NCBI GenBank assembly: GCA_047639415.1
Contig: JBLINP010000289.1
Span: forward strand, 1 to 5,869
Length of the DNA stretch: 5,869 nucleotides
Direction of reading: 5' to 3'
Source: OFTM34 sp047639415
Lineage (GTDB): Bacteria > Planctomycetota > UBA1135 > GCA-002686595
The notes under the pieces are model-generated. The model was not told the origin of the DNA and did no database searches. It worked only from the letters and a program-made list of their open reading frames with translations. Position numbers and translations under genes: made by a program. Shown here piece after piece: positions 1 to 5,745 of this stretch; the stretch's first letter is position 1; each line of letters starts with the position of its first letter.

Positions 1-38
1 ATGAGTCAGTTTGCCTAGCCCGGATTATTCATGAACCG

Positions 39-55
39 CGAGGCAAAACGCCTCG
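39..55. repeat. Left side hairpin of palindromic element
   Basis: CGAGGC (39-44) pairs with GCCTCG (50-55) across a 5-nt loop, AAAAC. It lies between the left terminal repeat and the 29-bp internal arm. The second copy is cut before this point, so its conservation cannot be checked here. Confidence 0.6.
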
Positions 56-57
56 AA

Positions 58-154
58 TTGGTTCCTGCTGGCACTTTGCAGATACTTGCCCCCGCAGACG
101 ACCTTGTAAGGTCGTCGAGGACGCCAGTATCTGCAAAGTGCCAGCAGGAACCAA
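58..154. repeat. Perfect 29-bp internal inverted repeat
   Basis: Bases 58-86 (beginning TTGGTTCCTGCTGGC) are the exact reverse complement of 126-154 (ending GCCAGCAGGAACCAA). The 39-bp spacer carries its own 9-bp hairpin. As single-stranded DNA or RNA this would form a long stem with an asymmetric interior loop (87-96 against 117-125) and an apical hairpin. The right arm is also present, reverse-complemented, in the second copy at 5809-5837. Confidence 0.9.
97..116. repeat. Central apical hairpin of palindromic element
   Basis: GACGACCTT (97-105) is the exact complement of AAGGTCGTC (108-116), separated only by GT, giving a tight apex on top of the 29-bp arm. The second element copy ends, with the window, just past the equivalent hairpin. 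Confidence 0.75.
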
Positions 155-156
155 TA

Positions 157-173
157 GACCGGCAGTGCCGGTC
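157..173. repeat. Right side hairpin of palindromic element
   Basis: GACCGGC (157-163) pairs with GCCGGTC (167-173) across the 3-nt loop AGT. The hairpin is conserved exactly in the second copy (5790-5806), between the internal arm and the terminal repeat. Confidence 0.75.
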
Positions 174-402
174 GTTCGTGGTGTTTGGTCCGCGTGTTCA
201 TGAATAATTCGGGCTAGCTCGGTATTTTCGCGGAAGGCTTCGATCCGAACCAACGACTTTGCTCCGTAGGTCGAACGAAACTCATCATCGCGCGACGTGG
301 CGCATGCGGAGATCAAGCAGGCGAGCGAACAGACGAGGACAATGCACTTACTCATTCGAGTTCAGCTTAGCGAGCGACTTAAAAGCCCGCGTGATTAGAC
401 GC

Positions 403-445
403 AAAAAAGTCCCTCCGCTTGCGCTACTCCAACGAGTAGCGAAGC
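403..445 (-). terminator. Probable intrinsic terminator after nadK
   Basis: On the minus strand, starting five bases past the nadK stop, a stem of 11 bp with one bulged base forms: GCTT plus CGCTACT (445-435) pairs with AGTAGCG plus AAGC (428-417) around a 6-nt loop. About eight bases later comes a run of six T (408-403). The gap between stem and T run is longer than in a textbook rho-independent terminator, so strength is uncertain, but its position at the end of the cluster fits. Confidence 0.6.
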
Positions 446-449
446 CAAA

Positions 450-1367
450 TCACTTCGAAAGCGAGCCGTGCCTCGACGGCTCATTACCCAGCGGTTGCGC
501 CCAACCCAATCGGTCGCGCAGACGTCGATATGGATCCAAATCGGGCATCGTGAGCAACGGATACGGAACCGGATGGCGCCTCAAATGCACGCGATCACCG
601 GGCTCGATCGGATAATAGGACTGGCCGTCCGAAACCAAGGTCGTGATGCCCGACGCGTAAGTCAGTTCGAACGTCAAGTCGGCGTCCGGTTGCAAGACGA
701 TTGGGCGACTCGCCAAACCTTGGGGACAAATTGGCGTGACGAGCATCGCTCCGACACCGGGCAACAAAATCGGACCTCCCGCTGAAAGCGAGTAAGCCGT
801 CGAACCACTGGGCGTGGCAACGATCAAACCGTCTGCGCGATAATCGGTGACCCAGGTTTCGCCCACGGTCAAAGACACGGTGAGCATGCGTTGGTGCGCC
901 GCGCGATTGACGATGACGTCGTTGAGTGCAACCCCACCGCTCGCCGGTCCGCGTTTTGATTCGATTTCAAAAGAGATGCGCATGCGTCCTTCGATAACAC
1001 CTTCGCCTGCCAGAACGCCCGCGACGGTCTCACGCCAATGCGAAACGGGCGTGGAGGCGAGGAAGCCGACGCGGCCAAAGTTGATGCCGAGCGTCGGGAC
1101 TGGTTGTTCGCCGAACGCGCGCACGACCGTCAACATCGCGCCGTCTCCGCCCAGAACGATGACCAAATCAAATGCGGGCGCCGGATCTTCTCCGGACTGA
1201 AGCTCTTCAAACTTCGATTGAAAGTCGAGGAGCGGTTGCAATTCGACGTGCTTGATACGCGAGCGCAACCAGGGCAAGAGTTCCTCGGTGAACTCGCGAA
1301 CCACCGACTTATCCATGTCGGCCACCACGAGCGTGCGATGCACCGAACCGTGGTCGGGCGCACCCAT
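450..1367 (-). CDS. nadK: NAD kinase (ATP-NAD kinase)
   Basis: Cytoplasmic enzyme that phosphorylates NAD to NADP. Numbering from the chosen ATG (305 aa), the family motifs occur in order: GGDG at 73-76 with the catalytic aspartate, LGINFGRVGFL at 93-103, the N-D pair at 149-150, DGLIVATPSGSTAYSLSAGG at 179-198, DGQ at 247-249, and a C-terminal segment ending in RDRLGW that is typical of the family. The length is normal. The start is ambiguous. The frame extends to a TTG at 1412 overlapping the dxs stop as TTGA, and there is an ATG at 1400. I prefer ATG 1367 because AGGAA (1377-1373) sits five bases upstream and the protein then begins about ten residues before the first beta strand. It lies just downstream of dxs and is probably co-transcribed with it. 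NADP(H) supply fits the MEP pathway's demand, but that link is inference. Confidence 0.95.
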   Translation of the reverse strand: MGAPDHGSVHRTLVVADMDKSVVREFTEELLPWLRSRIKHVELQPLLDFQSKFEELQSGEDPAPAFDLVIVLGGDGAMLTVVRAFGEQPVPTLGINFGRVGFLASTPVSHWRETVAGVLAGEGVIEGRMRISFEIESKRGPASGGVALNDVIVNRAAHQRMLTVSLTVGETWVTDYRADGLIVATPSGSTAYSLSAGGPILLPGVGAMLVTPICPQGLASRPIVLQPDADLTFELTYASGITTLVSDGQSYYPIEPGDRVHLRRHPVPYPLLTMPDLDPYRRLRDRLGWAQPLGNEPSRHGSLSK

Positions 1368-1408
1368 CGCGGTTCCTAGAATCCCGCTGCCTGTGGGCAT
1401 GTCGGGAC

Positions 1409-3349
1409 TCAAACGAGCTTGGGACGCAGCAGTTGAACGACGTTGCTTACGATCGATTCGGCGTCGAGGCCGACCGCCGTAAGCTGCTCTTCACGCGTCG
1501 TCATGTGGTCGATGTAACGATCGGTAATACCAATCACTCGAACCCGAGAATTGTGCCGGGGCAATCGGTTCCAAGACTCCAGCAGAGCCGAGCCGAAGCC
1601 CGTCGCGCGCTGGTGCTCCTCGACCGTCAAGATCCAGCGATAGTCACGCATGTTCTTGGCCAACAACTCTTCGTCGATCGGCTTAGCGAAGCGCGCATCG
1701 ACTAGACCGATGTTGACGCCACGTTCGCGCAAAGTTTCGACAGCAATGGCCGCTTCTTCAACCATTGCGCCGTAAGCCCAAATGACGAGCTCTTCGCCAT
1801 CGATGAGAGTTTCGGCGCGGCCGACTTCCAAGGGCTCGCGTTCGTCCGCTGCGATGCGTTCGTGCACGACGCAGTTGCCGCGCGGATAACGAATACCAAG
1901 CGGACCATCGTGATTGAGTCCAAAAGCGATCATGCGTTTCATGTCGGTTTCGTCGCGCGGTGCTGCCAAAACCATGTTCGGCAAGCCGCGCAGATAACCA
2001 ATGTCGAAGACGCCATTGTGCGTCGGACCGTCTTGCCCCACCAAACCGGCGCGGTCCATGCAGAACAGCACGGGCAGGTTTTGGAGCGCGACTTCTTGGA
2101 AGACTTGATCGAAACCGCGTTGCAGGAAAGTCGAGTAGATGGCAACGACGGGACGCATTCCCGCTTTGGCCATTCCCGCTGCAAAAGCGATCGCGTGTTG
2201 TTCGGTGATTCCGGTGTCGTGGAATCGAGACGGAAAGCGCTCTGCGAAGTCGACTAAGCCCGTGCCCGACGGCATGCCCGCAGTGACGACTTGAACGCGA
2301 ACATCGCTCTCGGCTCGCTCAGCTAGAGACTCGGCGAAAGCGCCCGTGAATGACTTCGCGGAAACTTTGGTCGCCGCCATAGCGTCGATTTTCTGTGCTT
2401 CCGGACTCTTGCGCGCTTTCACGCCATGAACGCGTTCGGGATGCGTCGGTGCACTCGGATGTCCCTTGCCCTTTTCGGTCAAGGTGTGCAGCAGCACGAC
2501 GCCGTTCAATTCGGATACGCGCTTTAGATTCTCGGTCATCAACTTGACGTCGTGACCGTCGAGCGGGCCGACGTACGTCACGCCTAACTCCTCGAACACG
2601 TGACCTTGCACGATTGTGTGCCGCAAGACTTCACGCACTTGCTCAATCGTCGACTCGACCTTGCTGCCGATCAGCGGGATGGAGGACAACAGACCGTGAA
2701 TCTCTTCTTGCGCGCGCTGAACCACGCGCGCTGAACGAATCCGTGAAAGGTAGCGCGCCAACGCGCCGACCGATTTGCTAATCGACCACTCGTTGTCGTT
2801 GAGGATTACGATCAGACGTTCGCCGGTAGAGCCGGCGTGATTGAGGGCTTCGAATGCAACGCCGGCACCCAAGCTCGCGTCACCGATTACGCTGACGACG
2901 TGCGGGCGATCCGGTTCGTGTGAGAGCGCCTTGGCCATGCCCAGGCCCAAGCTGATGCTGGTGCCCGCGTGGCCTGTGTGAAACAAATCGTAGGGCGATT
3001 CTTCCGGATGCGTGAAGCCGCACAGGCCGCCGGTCTGCCGCAGGGTCGGGAACATGTCGCGCCGACCGGTGAGCACCTTGTGCGGATAGCATTGATGCGA
3101 GACATCCCAGACCAGACGATCGCGTCGGAAGTCGAAGACGTGATGCAGCGCGGTGGTCAATTCGACGACACCGAGGTTGCTTCCCAAGTGACCGCCCGTG
3201 TTCTGAACGGCGTCGAGCAAAAATTTGCGCAGTTCGTCGCAAACCTGAGGCAATTGATCGACCGTCAGCCGCTTCAAATCCTCGGGGGAGCGGATTGCGT
3301 CGAGCAGTTCGGCTCGAGGATGGTTGGGTTGTAGTGCGGATTCACTCAT
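1409..3349 (-). CDS. dxs: 1-deoxy-D-xylulose-5-phosphate synthase
   Basis: Thiamine-diphosphate enzyme that condenses pyruvate and glyceraldehyde 3-phosphate into DXP, the first step of the MEP isoprenoid pathway. It is cytoplasmic and normally a homodimer. At 646 aa it is full length. Visible landmarks: GGHLGSNLG (52-60) with the conserved histidine; WDVSHQCYPHK (81-91); the cofactor/Mg motif starting GDA at 156-158 with LNDNEWSIS at 183-191; the catalytic glutamate in TEQHA (382-386, E383); DRAGLVGQDGPTH (432-444) with the substrate-contacting histidine; and RYPRG (487-491). The third glycine of the usual GDG is alanine, and the usual GHQ is SHQ; all main catalytic residues remain, so I expect activity. 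ATG at 3349 is the natural start, with no clear ribosome binding site. A 228-bp gap separates it from ispA, so it may have its own promoter. Its stop overlaps the longest nadK frame. Confidence 0.97.
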   Translation of the reverse strand: MSESALQPNHPRAELLDAIRSPEDLKRLTVDQLPQVCDELRKFLLDAVQNTGGHLGSNLGVVELTTALHHVFDFRRDRLVWDVSHQCYPHKVLTGRRDMFPTLRQTGGLCGFTHPEESPYDLFHTGHAGTSISLGLGMAKALSHEPDRPHVVSVIGDASLGAGVAFEALNHAGSTGERLIVILNDNEWSISKSVGALARYLSRIRSARVVQRAQEEIHGLLSSIPLIGSKVESTIEQVREVLRHTIVQGHVFEELGVTYVGPLDGHDVKLMTENLKRVSELNGVVLLHTLTEKGKGHPSAPTHPERVHGVKARKSPEAQKIDAMAATKVSAKSFTGAFAESLAERAESDVRVQVVTAGMPSGTGLVDFAERFPSRFHDTGITEQHAIAFAAGMAKAGMRPVVAIYSTFLQRGFDQVFQEVALQNLPVLFCMDRAGLVGQDGPTHNGVFDIGYLRGLPNMVLAAPRDETDMKRMIAFGLNHDGPLGIRYPRGNCVVHERIAADEREPLEVGRAETLIDGEELVIWAYGAMVEEAAIAVETLRERGVNIGLVDARFAKPIDEELLAKNMRDYRWILTVEEHQRATGFGSALLESWNRLPRHNSRVRVIGITDRYIDHMTTREEQLTAVGLDAESIVSNVVQLLRPKLV

Positions 3350-3577
3350 GCAATTGGCCGGCCAGTCTCGTCTCGGCCAGTTTCGTCCAGGTGTGGAACG
3401 ATTGAAAGATCCGGGACGTTTAAAGGTCAGTTGGAGTCTAGAAAATTGCCTTATAAGCGAAAGACCCTAACCCGGACGTCACAGTATCATCAAGCGCTGC
3501 TTCCGTCTCCATCGGCTAACCCGCCAAAAAGCACAAGGGACAGGTTCCGCCGCTGGGCGGCATTCCGAGCGCCGGCT
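3350..3577. other. Non-coding gap between ispA and dxs
   Basis: This 228-bp stretch shows no convincing gene. It contains a 10-bp palindrome TGGCCGGCCA (3355-3364) close to the dxs start, an adjacent 15-bp imperfect tandem repeat, and hairpins next to the ispA stop. The middle is AT-richer than the genes and includes TTATAA (3451-3456), which could serve as a -10 element for dxs on the minus strand, but no matching -35 box is visible at 16-18 bp. It probably holds the end of the ispA transcript and a dxs promoter; neither can be fixed from sequence alone. I found no thiamine riboswitch core. Confidence 0.5.
3360..3389. repeat. 15-bp imperfect tandem repeat in dxs leader
   Basis: GGCCAGTCTCGTCTC (3360-3374) is followed directly by GGCCAGTTTCGTCCA (3375-3389), a match at 12 of 15 positions. 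It sits 11-40 bases upstream of the dxs start. It could be a regulator binding site or chance; no known operator is recognised. Confidence 0.4.
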
Positions 3578-3586
3578 TCAGGCGCT
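3547..3586 (-). terminator. Tandem GC hairpins at the ispA stop, possible weak terminator
   Basis: Read on the minus strand, AGCGCC (3586-3581) pairs with GGCGCT (3573-3568) across the ispA stop codon. CCGCC (3560-3556) then pairs with GGCGG (3551-3547) around a 4-nt loop. The nearest T run on that strand is five T at 3530-3526, too far away for a standard intrinsic terminator. It may slow or partly end transcription, or simply protect the 3' end. Confidence 0.25.
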
Positions 3587-4465
3587 TCGGTCCAGAATGT
3601 AGTCGATCAACTGGCCCACGCGGTCGCCATGCTCTCCTGTGAGCTCGAGAGCCGCTTTTCGCGCCATATCGGTGAGCCTAGCCGCTTCGCGACTCGCTTC
3701 CTCAAAACCCAGCGCCTTCACCAAAGTCAGCCGCTCCAGCTCCGCGTCTTTGCCCGGAGTCTTGCCCAAAGTCGCCGCGTCTCCGGTGACGTCGAGCAAA
3801 TCATCGGTGGCTTGGAAGGCGAGTCCGAGCAACAGGCCGAGCTTGGCTGCGTCGCGCCGACCGTCCGCCCCCGCGCCTCCCGCGATCGCGCCCATTTCGG
3901 CCGCCGCCGAAAAAAGCGCGGCGGTTTTCATCGCGTGAATCGACATGACCACGTCGCGGTCGCTGCCCTCGGATTCCAAATCGAGCACTTGCCCCCCCAC
4001 CATACCGGTCGAGCCTGCCGCGACCGCCAAGACATGGACGTAAGCTTGTGCTCGCGCTGCGTCGGCTTGCGAGCACAACTCGAAGGCTTTGGTCAGCAAT
4101 GCGTCGCCCGCGAGCACGCCCATCGCTTCTCCAAAAACGACATGGCAAGTCGGACGTCCGCGACGCAATTCGTCATCGTCCATGCAGGGCAAGTCGTCGT
4201 GCACCAAGCTGTAGGTGTGCACCATCTCGAGTGCCACCGCAGGTAAGGCCGCAGCTTCATCCGTGCCGCCAAAGTGCTGATTCACGAGTCGCACAAGCGC
4301 GGGACGCAAACGCTTGCCGCCGCCGAGCAACGCGTAACGCATGGCTTCATGCAGGCGCGCGGGCAGAGTGCCTTCGGGCTCGACAAAACGAACCAGCGCC
4401 GCCTCGGTCCACTGACGACTTTCCTCCAACCAATCAGCAAGTTCCAAACCGACGCCTTTGTTCAA
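3578..4465 (-). CDS. ispA: Polyprenyl (farnesyl/geranylgeranyl) diphosphate synthase
   Basis: Trans-prenyltransferase that condenses dimethylallyl diphosphate with isopentenyl diphosphate to C15 (possibly C20) chains. At 295 aa the length is typical. Visible motifs: GGGKRLRP (48-55) for substrate binding; the first aspartate-rich motif DDLPCMDDDELRRG (90-103) with the spacing of bacterial type II FPP synthases; MVGGQ (155-159); K180-T181; the second aspartate-rich motif QATDDLLD (218-225); and GKTPGKD (234-240). Tyrosine at the fifth position before the first motif (Y85) favours farnesyl diphosphate, but chain length is not certain. The start is TTG at 4465, overlapping the xseB stop as TTGA. 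The first in-frame ATG is codon 42, too far inside the fold, so the TTG start and translational coupling to xseB are likely. Downstream is dxs, which makes the pathway's precursor. Confidence 0.94.
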   Translation of the reverse strand: MNKGVGLELADWLEESRQWTEAALVRFVEPEGTLPARLHEAMRYALLGGGKRLRPALVRLVNQHFGGTDEAAALPAVALEMVHTYSLVHDDLPCMDDDELRRGRPTCHVVFGEAMGVLAGDALLTKAFELCSQADAARAQAYVHVLAVAAGSTGMVGGQVLDLESEGSDRDVVMSIHAMKTAALFSAAAEMGAIAGGAGADGRRDAAKLGLLLGLAFQATDDLLDVTGDAATLGKTPGKDAELERLTLVKALGFEEASREAARLTDMARKAALELTGEHGDRVGQLIDYILDRSA

Positions 4466-4719
4466 CGGTTCAGTTCTTCTTGATCGGGATCACCTTCGAA
4501 CGGACGCAGCGCTTCCTCCGCATCCTTGGTCAACTCTTCAACTTGAGCTTTGAAACCACTCAACACGCCGTGGCATTGCTTCAACAATTCGATGCCCTCT
4601 TGATAGCGTTCGATGGCTGGCTCGAGCGCCAACCCTCCGCCTTCAAGTTCGCCCACAATCGATTCGAGTCGCCCCATGCGAGTATCGAAGTCGCCTTCAT
4701 TTTTCTTTTTGGTAGCCAT
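4462..4719 (-). CDS. xseB: Exodeoxyribonuclease VII small subunit
   Basis: Small helical subunit of exonuclease VII, which degrades single-stranded DNA together with the large subunit XseA. XseA is not in this window and may be encoded elsewhere. The 85-aa protein has the family pattern: lysine-rich start MATKKK, then F-D-x-R-M-x-R-L-E-S-I-V at 11-22, L-E-G-G-G-L-A-L-E at 25-33, then Y-Q-E-G-I-E-L-L-K-Q-C (39-49), followed by an acidic tail. Normal length is about 80 aa. I chose ATG 4719; an in-frame TTG at 4728 would add three residues without family support. It starts 10 bases after the kinase stop and overlaps ispA by four bases, so it is almost certainly part of one transcript with both. 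Confidence 0.93.
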   Translation of the reverse strand: MATKKKNEGDFDTRMGRLESIVGELEGGGLALEPAIERYQEGIELLKQCHGVLSGFKAQVEELTKDAEEALRPFEGDPDQEELNR

Positions 4720-4729
4720 ATCGATCAAT

Positions 4730-5653
4730 TTAGGCCGTGGCCATTTTCTTCAACAGTCCTTCGTGTTCTTCGCGCGTGGGCATCGACGGTAGCGCGCCCA
4801 CTCGATTGGAAGCCAAAGCGCCCGCTGCGCACGCCGATCGCAGTGCTTCGTCCAATCGGCTCCCTTCCAAACGCGCCACAGCGATTGCTCCGACAAAGGC
4901 GTCGCGTGAGCCCGTAGAATCGACGACTTCAAGGTCCATACTCGCTTGTTCAATCACGCGCTCGCCATCGAATAAAACCGCGCTGCGACCGGTGTCCATG
5001 ACCACGACCTTGTCCGGTCCCAGAGCACCCAAACGTCGCGCGATGCGCGCTTGGCCCAAGTCCTCTTCGTCGCTCAATAAAACTTGCGCTTCGGAGAACT
5101 CGACGATCAAGGTGTCCACGCCAGCATACATTTCCGGCGGCAATTTGATCGCGGGCGAAGCGTTGAGAATGACCTTGGCTCCCGCCGCTTGAGCGATTTC
5201 ACAAGCGCGTTGAACTGCTGGCACAGGAATCTCGAGTTGAATCACGACCACTGCTGCGGCTTCAATCGCTTCGCGAGCTTGCTCCACGTCGTCGATGCTG
5301 AGTTCACGATCGGCACCGGGCGCGACGACCACGGCCAACTCGCCATTGGGAAGCGCCGTGACAATGCCGACTCCACTCGCCACACCAGCTTTGGTCGTGA
5401 CGTGTTGCACATCGACGCCTTCACCGATCAACGCACTGCGAAGGTCTCCGCCCCAGCCATCGCTTCCGACGCAACCCACAAGATCGACGTCAGCTCCGAG
5501 TCGCGAAGCCGCCACGGCCTGATTGGCACCTTTGCCGCCCGTGCAAGTCACGACACTGTTCGCGACCAATCGATCACCCGCTTTGGGCAGATTGTCTAGC
5601 GAGATAATCAGGTCCATGTGGATCGAGCCCACTACACAGATGCGATTCGACAT
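4730..5653 (-). CDS. rbsK: Ribokinase-like PfkB-family sugar kinase, altered active site
   Basis: By overall similarity a ribokinase (ribose to ribose 5-phosphate, ATP-dependent, cytoplasmic). At 307 aa it is full length, with GGKGANQAVAASRLG (39-53), QLE (139-141, matching the sugar-site glutamate of E. coli ribokinase), and a C-terminal GALPSMPTREE close to the usual GAQPSIPTREE. Three normally conserved sites differ. The sugar-binding N of the GSIN-type motif is H12 (GSIHMD). The N of the NxxE magnesium motif is E185 (EFSE). The anion-hole glycine just before catalytic D251 is R250 (GSRD in place of GAGD). H12 and R250 are each one base away from the usual codon. The enzyme may be inactive, have another substrate, or carry sequence errors, so the symbol indicates family only. 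ATG 5653 has a good ribosome binding site, GGAAG (5664-5660), six bases upstream. It is the first gene of the cluster, 10 bases ahead of xseB. Confidence 0.85.
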   Translation of the reverse strand: MSNRICVVGSIHMDLIISLDNLPKAGDRLVANSVVTCTGGKGANQAVAASRLGADVDLVGCVGSDGWGGDLRSALIGEGVDVQHVTTKAGVASGVGIVTALPNGELAVVVAPGADRELSIDDVEQAREAIEAAAVVVIQLEIPVPAVQRACEIAQAAGAKVILNASPAIKLPPEMYAGVDTLIVEFSEAQVLLSDEEDLGQARIARRLGALGPDKVVVMDTGRSAVLFDGERVIEQASMDLEVVDSTGSRDAFVGAIAVARLEGSRLDEALRSACAAGALASNRVGALPSMPTREEHEGLLKKMATA

Positions 5654-5745
5654 TCAGGTCTTCCGAGTCAGTCTTGGTCACGCGACGCGCCAGGCTGGCG
5701 ATCTGCGGTGGCGGATATTAGCGGAGGCGGGAGGCTTCGGCGATC
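5654..5745 (-). promoter_or_regulatory. Leader and possible promoter of the kinase-led operon
   Basis: The 92 bases between the right element and the kinase start must hold the operon promoter unless transcription enters through the element. TAATAT on the minus strand (5720-5715) is a plausible -10 box about 61 bases before the ATG, but no recognisable -35 box lies at the right distance. A small hairpin, CGCCA / TGGCG (5688-5692 and 5696-5700), lies in the presumed 5' leader, and a GGAAG ribosome binding site precedes the start codon. Confidence 0.3.

Larger units (their letters stand above)
15..217. mobile_element. Complete palindromic MITE-like element (copy L)
   Basis: This is a 203-bp non-autonomous element without its own gene. 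Its ends are 21-bp inverted repeats (15-35 and 197-217) that differ at one base: CTAGCCCGGATTATT on the left against CTAGCCCGAATTATT read inward from the right. Weaker similarity continues about 15 bp further inward. The interior holds a perfect 29-bp inverted repeat (58-86 / 126-154) around a central hairpin, plus a hairpin on each side. The right 124 bp recur exactly, in reverse orientation, at the other window end, so this is a repeat family and not a chance palindrome. Both ends carry CTAG, which could be the tip of the terminal repeat or a duplicated target site. Terminal repeats, lack of a transposase and multiple copies fit a MITE mobilised in trans. An extragenic palindrome or a structured RNA element remain alternatives. 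The parent transposase family cannot be named from this window. Confidence 0.8.
29..355 (-). pseudogene. Small lipoprotein gene with 3' end replaced by the repeat element
   Basis: The frame opens with ATG at 355 and encodes a convincing lipoprotein signal peptide: M-S-K, a hydrophobic run CIVLVCSLACLISA, then lipobox I-S-A-C with the modifiable cysteine at residue 18. The mature part would be a small lipid-anchored envelope protein. Residues 1-46 come from unique DNA. From residue 47 the frame lies entirely inside the palindromic element, which adds 62 codons and a TGA (29-31) within its outer terminal repeat. The original C-terminus has therefore probably been displaced, leaving a truncated or chimeric gene. 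Removing the element while keeping one CTAG would give ...TELGKLTH, open to the window edge. No good Shine-Dalgarno sequence precedes the ATG. I do not recognise the family. The gene lies downstream of nadK on the same strand, beyond a probable terminator. It could be a chance frame, but the signal peptide argues for a real gene start. Confidence 0.45.

Noticed and set aside
66..84. Sigma-54 (-24/-12) promoter suggested by TGGCAC followed by TTTGC in the element arm
   Set aside because: The GG and GC dinucleotides are only 6 bases apart, whereas sigma-54 promoters need about 10. The sequence is fully explained as part of the 29-bp inverted repeat.
15..217. CRISPR array or tRNA gene
   Set aside because: There are no regularly spaced direct repeats with unique spacers. 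The cloverleaf-like fold lacks tRNA features such as a T-loop TTC sequence, a standard anticodon arm and a 7-bp acceptor stem.
1368..1412. Extended NAD kinase N-terminus from TTG 1412 as the definite start
   Set aside because: The extra 15 residues add no family motif, and ATG 1367 has a well-spaced AGGAA. The longer form is kept as an alternative and not as the main call.
3350..3577. Thiamine-pyrophosphate riboswitch ahead of dxs
   Set aside because: The conserved CUGAGA and partner motifs of the THI element are not present on the minus strand, and Dxs uses but does not make the cofactor.
3431..4917. Long plus-strand open frames opposite ispA and xseB (for example 3431-4246 and 4048-4917)
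   Set aside because: They are antisense to confidently identified genes, have arginine/serine-rich low-quality protein sequences with no family motifs, and overlap each other. They reflect codon bias on the real strand.
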